Positions 36,820-45,218 of a DNA stretch of 64,000 nucleotides are shown piece by piece. The notes beneath the pieces are model-generated. The model was not told the DNA's origin, did not search any database, and saw only the letters and a list, made by a program, of their open reading frames with translations. The position numbers and the translations under genes were made by a program. The stretch lies in contig NZ_JALKBC010000016.1 of assembly GCF_023015865.1 (NCBI RefSeq), forward strand, positions 1-64,000, given 5' to 3'. The number at the start of each line of letters is the position of its first letter. Position 1 is the stretch's first letter. Origin of the DNA: Arenibacter sp. F26102 (GTDB lineage: Bacteria; Bacteroidota; Bacteroidia; Flavobacteriales; Flavobacteriaceae).

Positions 36820-38886
36820 ATGGAGAAAAGTATCTGTTATAAATTTGTATTATACTTATTAATTTTCCTACAACTGATAAATATTGGTTGTAAGGAAACT
36901 TCCATTGGCACAAAAGACTCAAGATCTACACAAGAAAATGACAGTATTGCCTATTGGTTGTCCGAAGACAACAGCAATTCTGAACAAGATTACAAAAAAA
37001 ATCTAGCAAAGGCCTATGATTTGGCCCTGCAAGAAAAAAACGACTCCCTTAAATCCAAACATTTCTCCAGAATATCCTACTACTATTCCATATTAGGGGA
37101 TTCTTTGCAATTTAGGCGCTCTAATAAAATTGCACTTCACCTTTCCAAAAAAACAAAAGATTCCAATGCCCTGGCCAACAATCATTGGGATCTGGGTTCT
37201 TTTCTAGAAGACAATGCTTTACAGGATAGTGCGTATTACCATTATACACAAGCTGAGAAAATATTTAAATCCCTTAAAGATAATTATGCTACCGGTCGCA
37301 TTTTATATAATTTGGCCAGGGTGCAGTCCAATATTAAGGATTATACCGCAAGTGAGGTCACAACCATTGAGGCCATTGAATTCTTTAAACCACTGAACAA
37401 AAATTACCAATTATTTCTATGCTATAATAATTTGGGTTCCGTGACCAACGCCATCAATGAATATGACAAGGCTTTGGAATATTATGAAAAGGCACTTTTT
37501 TATTTGGACAAATCGGATAAATCTAATCAAACCCGCTTTAACACCATAAATAATATGGGCAAAGTGTATCACGACAAAGGCCTATATAAAAAGGCCATCG
37601 AATCATTTAATATTGTGATTACTGCAGACAATATATACCACCTGAATACCCGATTGTATGCTATAGCACTATCTAATTATGCAAACAGTAAAAATAAACT
37701 TGGAGATACCACCGAAGTACTTGCCACATTTAAAAAAGCCTTAAGAATTAAGGATAGTATACACGACCCTAGGAGCTTAGCGAATACCCTTTTTGAAATA
37801 TCAAATTATTATTTGAGTCAAAATGATACAACAATGGCCCTAGAGTATGCCAAAAAATCTAAAATAGTATCAGAACAGACAGGTAACAACTTTAGGTTGC
37901 TCGAATCCCTTGAACATATTGCAAGACTTGACCCAATACATGCTGCTCGTTATACTCAGGAATACATAAAGTTGAACGACAGCCTACTTCGAGAGGAACG
38001 TGCTGTTAGAAATAAATTTACCAGGATACGGTTTGAGACCGATGAGTTTATTGAACAAAATGAATTGCTTACCAGGCAGCGTCAATTATGGATAGGTATT
38101 GCTGTGGCGGTACTTATATTAGCAGTTTTTATACTTATTACCCTTGATCAACGCCGGAAAAATCAAAAATTAAGATTTGAAAAGGCTCAACAAGAGGCGA
38201 ATCAAGAAATTTTCAATCTTTTATTGTCTCAAAACAAAAAGGTTGAAGAAGGTAAACAACTGGAAAAGAAACGAATATCGGAAGAATTGCACGACGGTAT
38301 TTTGGGACAAATGTTAGGAATACGTTTAATTCTCACCGGCCTCAACAATAAAACCGATTCCGATTCCGTTCTAAAGCGGAGCGACCTACTAAAGAAATTA
38401 CAACAGTTGGAGGAGGAAATTCGAACAATTTCACATGAACTAAGCAGGGCATCGGAAGAAAAAATTCATAACTTTATTGTATCCATTGAGGAATTGGTTA
38501 AAACAATTCAGGATTCTTCCAAGATGAAATGTCATTTTGAGTACGACGATAAAATAGATTGGGATGAATTAAAGGGAGATATTAAAATTAACATTTATAG
38601 AATTGTACAGGAGAGTTTACAGAATTGTATAAAACACGCCAAGGCCTCGAAAGTGGACCTATTGTTTGAGTCTGATGAGAATAATGTGAGAATTGTAGTA
38701 TTGGACAACGGAGTAGGTTTTGATCAAAAGAAAGGAAAACGAGGTATTGGACTTAAAAATATAAATTCTAGATTGGAGAAGCTAAATGGAACTTATGACA
38801 TTCAAAGTAGCATTGGAAAAGGAACAAAAGTAATAGTTACTATCCCTTATGTCCTGGAAAAACAGATAGAACCCCAATCTGCATAA
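36820..38886 (+). CDS. TPR-containing sensor histidine kinase (HisKA_3, NarX/DegS type)
   Basis: 688 residues. The N-terminus MEKSICYKFVLYLLIFLQLINIGC looks like a lipoprotein or uncleaved signal (Cys24). A periplasmic region of TPR repeats follows to ~420 (for example NYQLFLCYNNLGSVTNAINEYDKALEYYEKALFYLDKS), then one membrane helix (LWIGIAVAVLILAVFILITL, ~421-443), a coiled coil, and the kinase: KKRISEELHDGILGQMLGIRLIL with phospho-accepting His491, and the ATPase IVQESLQNCIKHAKASKVDLLF ... DNGVGFDQKKGKRGIGLKNINSRLEKLNG. A response regulator follows 22 nt downstream. TPR sensors of this type are common in Bacteroidota; the signal is unknown. Confidence 0.93.
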   Translation: MEKSICYKFVLYLLIFLQLINIGCKETSIGTKDSRSTQENDSIAYWLSEDNSNSEQDYKKNLAKAYDLALQEKNDSLKSKHFSRISYYYSILGDSLQFRRSNKIALHLSKKTKDSNALANNHWDLGSFLEDNALQDSAYYHYTQAEKIFKSLKDNYATGRILYNLARVQSNIKDYTASEVTTIEAIEFFKPLNKNYQLFLCYNNLGSVTNAINEYDKALEYYEKALFYLDKSDKSNQTRFNTINNMGKVYHDKGLYKKAIESFNIVITADNIYHLNTRLYAIALSNYANSKNKLGDTTEVLATFKKALRIKDSIHDPRSLANTLFEISNYYLSQNDTTMALEYAKKSKIVSEQTGNNFRLLESLEHIARLDPIHAARYTQEYIKLNDSLLREERAVRNKFTRIRFETDEFIEQNELLTRQRQLWIGIAVAVLILAVFILITLDQRRKNQKLRFEKAQQEANQEIFNLLLSQNKKVEEGKQLEKKRISEELHDGILGQMLGIRLILTGLNNKTDSDSVLKRSDLLKKLQQLEEEIRTISHELSRASEEKIHNFIVSIEELVKTIQDSSKMKCHFEYDDKIDWDELKGDIKINIYRIVQESLQNCIKHAKASKVDLLFESDENNVRIVVLDNGVGFDQKKGKRGIGLKNINSRLEKLNGTYDIQSSIGKGTKVIVTIPYVLEKQIEPQSA

Positions 38887-38908
38887 TAGATTACTAATTG
38901 CAAATAGA

Positions 38909-39577
38909 ATGAGAACTTTAAGGATTTTAACGATAGATGATCACGAAATGATCACTACTGGCTATAAATATCTTTTGGAGGCTGGAGAGTTCGAAGAATT
39001 CCAAGTCAAAGTTGAAACAGCCAATACTTTTGAAACCGGAAAGCAGAAAATAGAGGATTCCGCTAGATCTTTTAAATATGACCTTTTATTGTTGGACGTA
39101 CAATTAACGGAAACCCATTTGGAAGAACCTTACTCCGGGGAAGACCTAGGAATATTTGCAAGAAAAGTTATTCCTGACACCAAAATAGTCTTTATGTCAT
39201 CCTTTAGCGACAACTATAGGATCAATAGTATTTTGAAAAACGTAAATCCCGATGGCTATATGGTGAAATCGGAAGTTGACGAAAAATCGCTCATTGCCAT
39301 GGTCAAAGGTGTAATTACCTCACCGCCCTATTATAGTCAAAAAGCATTGGTTGCCATAAGAAAGAAGGTATCCAATGACCTTTTATTGGATGATAATGAT
39401 AAAAAAATACTGTATCACGTATCCATTGGGACAAGGACCAAGGATATGGTAGATTTTATAAACCTTTCGCTCGCCGGAATCGAAAATAGAAAAAGACAAC
39501 TTAAAGTTATTTTTGGCGTAGAAAAGCAAAACGATTTAGCTTTGGTTCATGAAGCTAGAAACAGAGGATTTCTATAA
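38909..39577 (+). CDS. Response regulator, receiver plus LuxR-like C-terminal domain
   Basis: 222 residues. The receiver has ILTIDDHEMITTGY (acidic Asp10/Asp11), phospho-acceptor Asp63 in YDLLLLDVQL, and the switch Lys in GYMVKSEVDEKSL. After a linker the C-terminus (DDNDKKILYHVSIGTRTKDMVDFINLSLAGIENRKRQLKVIFGVEKQNDLALVHEARNRGFL) has the helix pattern of LuxR/NarL output domains, in divergent form. The receiver has an insertion after the acceptor Asp (TETHLEEPYSGEDLG). It is the cognate partner of the TPR kinase encoded 22 nt upstream. Confidence 0.92.
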   Translation: MRTLRILTIDDHEMITTGYKYLLEAGEFEEFQVKVETANTFETGKQKIEDSARSFKYDLLLLDVQLTETHLEEPYSGEDLGIFARKVIPDTKIVFMSSFSDNYRINSILKNVNPDGYMVKSEVDEKSLIAMVKGVITSPPYYSQKALVAIRKKVSNDLLLDDNDKKILYHVSIGTRTKDMVDFINLSLAGIENRKRQLKVIFGVEKQNDLALVHEARNRGFL

Positions 39578-39742
39578 TTGAATTTATAGCTTTTCACGAA
39601 CTCAATGAGGTCTTTTTAACTCCAAATTCGGAAAATCTAAAAACTATCATCAAATACCTTTATTTCCTCCCATTCCCTATCAAATTTTACCCTTTTACCA
39701 TTCATCGTCTACTTTTTCGACGAACACACCCCAATTGAATCG

Positions 39743-39770
39743 AAACCTTACTTTTTATAAGGTTTTTATT
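39743..39770 (+). terminator. Probable intrinsic terminator of the kinase-regulator operon
   Basis: AAACCTTA (39743-39750) pairs with TAAGGTTT (39758-39765), followed by a T-rich stretch, about 165 nt after the response regulator stop. Confidence 0.5.
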
Positions 39771-39831
39771 TAATTAAGGACAAAGCATTAAGCTAATTTT
39801 GAAATTAGATTTTCAATAAATTTATTTCGAG

Positions 39832-40503
39832 ATGTCTAAGTTAGGAAACGAATTTTTCAATAATTCAAACATTGAGGTTAAAAGCACCGACCATATTATA
39901 GGTTTGGAGTCTTTTAGAAAAAGTTTGGAAAAGAATTATTATGCAGAAGTCAATATTGGTAACTATGGGTTGAAAAAAGAGTCAGCAAATTTAACCATAG
40001 ATATTAAATGTAACTTCAGTCTGGACGAATCATTGTTTTATTTAAACAAGATAGCATCCGACCATGGAACCCATAAAAAATCCGGTCCCAAAAAGACCTT
40101 TTTGTTCTTACGGGCATATTTCGAACTAAAAAAATTGAACACTATATCCATAGACATAAGTGAGCTGACTATTTCCCTTACGGATACTACTATTCTAATC
40201 AGTAAAATATACGATCAAAGTATTGCCGACCAAGCAGAAACAATCTTTGCGGAACTCGTTAAACATAACCTATATTATACAAAAGGTTTAAACGAGACCC
40301 CTTTTGAAATGTTTATACCAGTATTTGAGGAAGATACCTTGGAGGGCGATACCAAAATGAGGAATATTGTTTCCGACAACAATAACATAAACGACTATTT
40401 CGGATTTTGGGGCATGTATTATGACCAAACTGAAGAAGCGGCCATTTACGATCTAAATACCAAAACAATTATTTATGGAGATATTCAAATCCTAAGCGAA
40501 TAG
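39832..40503 (+). CDS. Hypothetical cytosolic protein
   Basis: I do not recognise this 223-residue protein. No signal peptide, membrane helix or known motif is visible. It alternates strands and helices (HIIGLESFRKSLEKNYYAEVNIGNYGLKKESANLTIDIKCNFSLDESLFYLNKIASDHGTHKK, then KKTFLFLRAYFELKKLNTISIDISELTISLTDTTILISKIY) and ends in an acidic, aromatic region (NNNINDYFGFWGMYYDQTEEAAIYDLNTKTIIYGDIQIL). It stands alone after the signalling cluster and converges with glyA. Codon use is like that of its neighbours. Confidence 0.6.
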   Translation: MSKLGNEFFNNSNIEVKSTDHIIGLESFRKSLEKNYYAEVNIGNYGLKKESANLTIDIKCNFSLDESLFYLNKIASDHGTHKKSGPKKTFLFLRAYFELKKLNTISIDISELTISLTDTTILISKIYDQSIADQAETIFAELVKHNLYYTKGLNETPFEMFIPVFEEDTLEGDTKMRNIVSDNNNINDYFGFWGMYYDQTEEAAIYDLNTKTIIYGDIQILSE

Positions 40504-40516
40504 GATAATTGATCTC

Positions 40517-40591
40517 CAAAAAAAAAGCTGTCCAAAAAGTATTAAAATCTTACAATGCGGGCAAGACTTTAATTAAACCTTCTGGACAGCT
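40517..40591 (-). terminator. Probable terminator of glyA
   Basis: On the minus strand AGCTGTCCA (40583-40591) pairs with TGGACAGCT (40526-40534) across a 48-nt loop, and the second arm runs straight into a T-tract (A-run at 40517-40526 on the plus strand). The long loop lowers confidence. Confidence 0.6.
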
Positions 40592-40604
40592 ATCTATAGC
40601 CTTA

Positions 40605-41879
40605 TTAAGCGTTGAATAATTCTCTTGAATGCATTAGGGCATTTACATTTTCCCTTACTTCTTCAATAATCTTTTCATCTTCTGGATTCATGATTACCTG
40701 ATCAATAAATCCGACAATGGTCTTCATTTGATCTTCTTTTAAACCCCTTGTAGTAACGGCGGCAGTACCAAAACGGATACCCGAAGTAACAAAAGGTGAT
40801 TTATCATCAAAAGGAACCATATTCTTATTGGCGGTAATATCTGCTTTTACCAAGGCATTCTCGGCATCTTTACCTGTAATGTTCTTATTTCTAAGATCAA
40901 TAAGCATCATATGGTTATCCGTGCCTCCAGAAATAATATTATATCCTTTTTCCACAAACGCGCTGGCCATTGCTGCGGCATTTTTCTTAACCTGTAACAT
41001 ATAATGTAAGAATTCATCGGTCAAGGCTTCTCCAAAGGCTATTGCTTTTGCAGCAATGATATGCTCCAAAGGACCGCCCTGATTACCTGGAAAAACTGCC
41101 AAATCCAATAAAGCCGACATCTTTCTTAGAGTACCGTTCTTCAACTTAACACCAAATGGATTGTCAAAGTCCTCACCCATTAAAATCAGACCTCCTCTTG
41201 GTCCTCGCAATGTCTTATGGGTAGTTGTGGTAACAATATGACAATGTGGTATTGGGTCGTTCAAAATCCCCTTGGCTATAAGCCCCGCGGGGTGGGATAT
41301 ATCGGCCAATAATATAGCACCTACGCTATCGGCAATTTCCCTAAATCTTTTAAAATCCATATCCCTGGAATAGGCAGAAGCTCCTGCAATAATGAGCTTA
41401 GGCTGTTCCTTGGTAGCTATGTCCTGTATTTTATCGTAGTTTAAAACTCCTGTCTCCTGATCAACTCCATAAAATACGGGGTTATACAATCTACCTGAAA
41501 AATTTACCGGAGACCCGTGGGTTAAATGACCCCCATGGGACAAATCAAATCCAAGAATGGTATCTCCAGGCTTTAAACAGGCATGATAAACAGAAGCATT
41601 GGCTTGGGAACCAGAATGTGGCTGAACATTGGCATAAGCAGCTCCAAATAATTGCTTGGCTCTATCTATGGCCAATTGCTCTATTTCGTCTACTACTTCA
41701 CAACCACCATAATAGCGCTTACCAGGATACCCTTCGGCGTATTTGTTGGTCAATACCGATCCAGCAGCCTCCATAACCTGGGGACTGGTGAAATTTTCGG
41801 AAGCAATAAGTTCAATTCCATCAATTTGGCGTTCCTTTTCCGCCTCAATTAGTTCAAAAATTTGATTGTCGCGTTGCAT
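40605..41879 (-). CDS. glyA: Serine hydroxymethyltransferase
   Basis: PLP enzyme interconverting serine and glycine while loading tetrahydrofolate with one-carbon units. 424 residues with the expected landmarks: [75 protein letters not shown], the PLP-lysine motif [15 protein letters not shown], and [17 protein letters not shown]. The start ATG at 41879 gives the usual short N-terminus ([18 protein letters not shown]). A TATTTTTG box lies at 41906-41913 on the minus strand with a poor -33. Divergent from fahA. Confidence 0.97.
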   Translation of the reverse strand: MQRDNQIFELIEAEKERQIDGIELIASENFTSPQVMEAAGSVLTNKYAEGYPGKRYYGGCEVVDEIEQLAIDRAKQLFGAAYANVQPHSGSQANASVYHACLKPGDTILGFDLSHGGHLTHGSPVNFSGRLYNPVFYGVDQETGVLNYDKIQDIATKEQPKLIIAGASAYSRDMDFKRFREIADSVGAILLADISHPAGLIAKGILNDPIPHCHIVTTTTHKTLRGPRGGLILMGEDFDNPFGVKLKNGTLRKMSALLDLAVFPGNQGGPLEHIIAAKAIAFGEALTDEFLHYMLQVKKNAAAMASAFVEKGYNIISGGTDNHMMLIDLRNKNITGKDAENALVKADITANKNMVPFDDKSPFVTSGIRFGTAAVTTRGLKEDQMKTIVGFIDQVIMNPEDEKIIEEVRENVNALMHSRELFNA

Positions 41880-41990
41880 ACTGTATTATTCTATTAAATA
41901 ATGTGCAAAAATACGAATTGCAGAGCGTTAATTGGAAGAAAATAATATATTTGATAAGATATTTATTAAACACAAGTTAACAATTCGAAG

Positions 41991-43280
41991 ATGCCACTAA
42001 AAACGAATCATCCAGAAAAAAAAACATGGTTACCTGTACCCGTTAATTCTGATTTTCCCATTCAGAATATTCCTTTTGGAGTTTTCTTGACTAGGGATGA
42101 CATAATCACCATTGGTTCTAGAATTGGTGATTACGCAATAGATTTGGGGGCATTGCATCAATTGGGGTATTTTAAGGATATTCCATTGACCGATGATATT
42201 TTTTTACAGGACACCCTTAACGATTTTATCTCCGACGGCAAAAAGACCTGGCGTTTGGTTAGAAACAGAATCAGCGAAATTTTCGATATCAATAACGACC
42301 AATTGAAGAACAATGAGGACCACAAGAATATTGTTCTTTTTACCATGGACGAAATTGAAATGCAGCTTCCAGTACAAATTGGCGACTACACGGATTTTTA
42401 TTCCAGTAAGGAACATGCCACCAATGTTGGCAAAATGTTCAGAGATCCAGAAAATGCTCTTCTTCCCAATTGGCTGCACATACCTGTGGGGTATCACGGT
42501 AGGAGTTCTTCAATTGTACCAAGCGGCACATCTGTTAGAAGGCCAATGGGGCAAACCCTTCCTGCAGGGGCAGACCAACCTATTTTTGGCCCTTCCAAAT
42601 TAGTGGATTTTGAATTGGAAATGGCTTTTATTACCACAGATGCCAACGTTTTGGGCGAACCTATACCGGTCGAGGAGGCTGAGAATTATATATTTGGTAT
42701 GGTACTTTTTAATGATTGGAGTGCTAGGGATATACAAAAATGGGAATACGTTCCATTAGGTCCCTTCCTTGCCAAAAATTTTGCATCATCCATCTCACCT
42801 TGGATAGTTACCTTGGATGCTCTTGAACCATTTAGAGTGGGCAGTCCCGAACAAACCCCAAAACCCCTACCCTATTTACAGCAATCAGGAAAAAAAGGGT
42901 TCGACATTAATTTAGAAGTTGCCATTAAGCCAGAAAATGGCAAAGCCACCACAGTTACCAGATCTAATTTTAAATATATGTACTGGACTATGGCGCAACA
43001 ACTGGCCCATCATACCATAAATGGTTGCAAAGTGAATAGTGGCGACATGATGGGCAGTGGGACCATTTCCGGTCCAACCCCTGATACTTATGGCTCAATG
43101 CTGGAGCTTACTTGGCGCGGGGAAAAACCCTTGACCTTGGAAGACGGATCAACAAGAAAGTTTATTGAGGATCATGATACCGTAACCATAACGGGATATT
43201 GCCAAAAGGATAATGTGCGTATTGGTTTTGGGGAAGTTACCACCAAATTGCTGCCTGTTTTTCAACAAAAGAAAAAATAG
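41991..43280 (+). CDS. fahA: Fumarylacetoacetase
   Basis: Last step of tyrosine/homogentisate breakdown, splitting fumarylacetoacetate into fumarate and acetoacetate. 429 residues: the N-terminal SH3-like domain (PFGVFLTRDDIITIGSRIGDYAIDLGAL) and the catalytic FAH domain with DYTDFYSSKEHATNVGKMFRD, HIPVGYHGRSSSIVPSG, the metal-binding DFELEMAFI and FNDWSARDIQKWEYVPLGPFLAKNF, and NGCKVNSGDMMGSGTISGP. No other tyrosine-catabolic gene (hmgA, hppD) is in the window. A TATATTTG box at 41946-41953 lies 38 nt before the ATG, but without a well-placed -33 element. Confidence 0.96.
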   Translation: MPLKTNHPEKKTWLPVPVNSDFPIQNIPFGVFLTRDDIITIGSRIGDYAIDLGALHQLGYFKDIPLTDDIFLQDTLNDFISDGKKTWRLVRNRISEIFDINNDQLKNNEDHKNIVLFTMDEIEMQLPVQIGDYTDFYSSKEHATNVGKMFRDPENALLPNWLHIPVGYHGRSSSIVPSGTSVRRPMGQTLPAGADQPIFGPSKLVDFELEMAFITTDANVLGEPIPVEEAENYIFGMVLFNDWSARDIQKWEYVPLGPFLAKNFASSISPWIVTLDALEPFRVGSPEQTPKPLPYLQQSGKKGFDINLEVAIKPENGKATTVTRSNFKYMYWTMAQQLAHHTINGCKVNSGDMMGSGTISGPTPDTYGSMLELTWRGEKPLTLEDGSTRKFIEDHDTVTITGYCQKDNVRIGFGEVTTKLLPVFQQKKK

Positions 43281-43393
43281 AAGTCAAAAAAATAACCTCT
43301 GTTTGTACGATACCGAATAGTTTCACGTTTGTGTATAGAACTATTTTGGCATAGCTATTGAACTATGTCCATAATATTTTTAAACCAAACGTT

Positions 43394-44581
43394 ATGAAAC
43401 AATCATTACTTGCATCACTTATGCTGTTTATTTTTATCTCTTGCGGAGGGGTTAAAAAAACACAGGAAGCCTTAAATACAGGTAACTATGGCCATGCCAT
43501 TAATAATGCATTAAAGAATATTGCAGAGAATAAGACAAAGAAGTCCAACCAGCCCTACATTCAATTGCTGGAGGAGGCCTATAAGAAAAATACAGAACGC
43601 GAGCTTCAAGAGATTGCATTCTTAAAGAAGGATAACAATCCAGCAAACCATGAGGTGATCTTTAATAGCTATCAGAACCTAAAATCCATTCAGGAACGTA
43701 TAAAACCTTTATTACCATTACAATTGTATGATGAAAATAGGAATGCCAGGTTTGCGTTTAAGGATTATGATGAAGAGATACTAAAGTCGAAACGCCAATT
43801 GTCCGACTATCTATACAACAATGCCACTGCCCTATTAAACACTGGCAACTACAAAGAAGATTTTAGAAAAGCTTTTGAGCAATTTACCTATTTAAGCCAG
43901 TTAAATCCTAATTACAAGGATACCGAACTTAAATTGGAAGAGGCCCACAACAAAGGATTGGATTACGTTCAAGTGATTATGATCAACGATTCCGAACAAA
44001 TAGTCCCCAATCGCTTGGAGGAGGAGCTACTAAATTTTAATACTTACGGATTAAACGATCTATGGACCGTTTATCATACCAATGCCTTGAAAAATATTAA
44101 TTACGACTACGAGATGCAGGTAGCGTTTAGGAATATAAATATTAGTCCGGAACAGATTACCGAAAAACAAATCTCTAAAGAAAAACAGATCAAGGATGGT
44201 TACAAATACGCCACAAACCCTCAAGGAGAGGTTTTAAAGGACAGTTTGGGCAATAAAATAAAGGTTGATAAATTTAAAACCGTAAAATGTAATTTTTATC
44301 AATTTACCCAGCAGAAGTCGGTTGAAGTAGTTGGAAATGTTAGTTTTTTGGATTTACAAAATCAACAACAAATTAATTCTTACCCTTTGGCGAGTCAATT
44401 TATCTTTAACCACGTATACGCCAAACACAATGGCGATACAAATGCCCTTGAAGAGGATATGGTTCCATTGCTGCAATTATCGGCAGTTCCATTCCCTAGT
44501 AATGAACAAATGGTTTATGATGCAGGGGAGGATTTAAAAGCCAAATTAAAAGGCATAGTCACCAGACATAGATTCAATTAA
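43394..44581 (+). CDS. Lipoprotein with helical (TPR-like) N-terminal half, function unknown
   Basis: The longer in-frame start at 43358 is less likely; ATG 43394 begins a standard lipoprotein signal (MKQSLLASLMLFIFISC, Cys17), giving 395 residues. The N-terminal half is helical with TPR-like turns (ALNTGNYGHAINNALKNIAENKTK, ATALLNTGNYKEDFRKAFEQFTYLSQLNPNYKDTELKLEEAHNKG). The C-terminal half is strand-rich (FKTVKCNFYQFTQQKSVEVVGNVSFLDLQNQQQINSYPLASQFIFNHVYAKHNGD). Conserved in related bacteria as hypothetical as far as I recall. It lies downstream of fahA with 113 nt between. Confidence 0.68.
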   Translation: MKQSLLASLMLFIFISCGGVKKTQEALNTGNYGHAINNALKNIAENKTKKSNQPYIQLLEEAYKKNTERELQEIAFLKKDNNPANHEVIFNSYQNLKSIQERIKPLLPLQLYDENRNARFAFKDYDEEILKSKRQLSDYLYNNATALLNTGNYKEDFRKAFEQFTYLSQLNPNYKDTELKLEEAHNKGLDYVQVIMINDSEQIVPNRLEEELLNFNTYGLNDLWTVYHTNALKNINYDYEMQVAFRNINISPEQITEKQISKEKQIKDGYKYATNPQGEVLKDSLGNKIKVDKFKTVKCNFYQFTQQKSVEVVGNVSFLDLQNQQQINSYPLASQFIFNHVYAKHNGDTNALEEDMVPLLQLSAVPFPSNEQMVYDAGEDLKAKLKGIVTRHRFN

Positions 44582-44658
44582 GCCCAAATAGGTCTTACTT
44601 ATTTTTTAGCCCCAAATTGAAAAATACATTTAGTAAAAAGAAAGGATATTCTTTAGTA

Positions 44659-45054
44659 CTAAATGTATTTTTTTATATCCAGTTGGGTAATGGCCCCATG
44701 GGATTCATGCGCTACTACCTCGCCGTTTTTAATCACTAGTAACTGTGGCGATTCGTGAATAACCCCAAAAATGCTACTGGTTTCATTGGAAACCGACCTG
44801 TAATTGTGCAAATCAAGGTAATGTAGATCCAAACTGTTTGTGGGTATGTCATACCCTTCATTAAACCTGTTCATGACCATTCTACTAATTCCACAGCTTG
44901 TGGAGTGCTTAAATATGGCCTGAGGTTTCACTTTAGATCTTTCCTTTATTTCCGCCAATTGTTCTACTGAGGCCAATGCAATCCATGGCGCCACCTTGGC
45001 TTCTTTTTTTTCCTTATTATTTTCTTTCCCAAATAGTGTGTTAAGAATTCCCAT
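44659..45054 (-). CDS. ytxJ: Bacillithiol-system redox-active protein YtxJ
   Basis: 131-residue monothiol thioredoxin-like protein (DUF2847). The family active site is AIFKHSTSCGISRMVMNRF with single Cys54, followed by LDLHNYRSVSNETSSIFGVIHESPQLLVIKNGEVVAHESHGAIT (the cis-Pro segment). Such proteins are proposed to act as bacilliredoxins, removing bacillithiol from proteins; Bacteroidota often make bacillithiol. The N-terminal 22 residues are polar and lysine-rich. It is divergent from clpB, and the gap holds a small inverted repeat. Confidence 0.9.
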   Translation of the reverse strand: MGILNTLFGKENNKEKKEAKVAPWIALASVEQLAEIKERSKVKPQAIFKHSTSCGISRMVMNRFNEGYDIPTNSLDLHYLDLHNYRSVSNETSSIFGVIHESPQLLVIKNGEVVAHESHGAITQLDIKKYI

Positions 45055-45110
45055 TTCGTAATTTTAATATTAAGTCGTATTAGGCTTCAAAAATTACAGC
45101 CTGTCTAATT

Positions 45111-45137
45111 GTCGCTCGTTTTCTATAAATAAGCGAC
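45111..45137. promoter_or_regulatory. Small inverted repeat between ytxJ and clpB
   Basis: GTCGCT (45111-45116) and AGCGAC (45132-45137) are inverted around 15 AT-rich bases in the divergent promoter region. It could be an operator, but a six-base arm is short and no regulator is recognised. Confidence 0.25.
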
Positions 45138-45218
45138 ATTTTGTCCTGCTAAAAACAGTGGTAAGGTTGTTGCCCTTAATACTTCAAAAGTAAACAATAA
45201 CGCAAAAAAAACAACTAT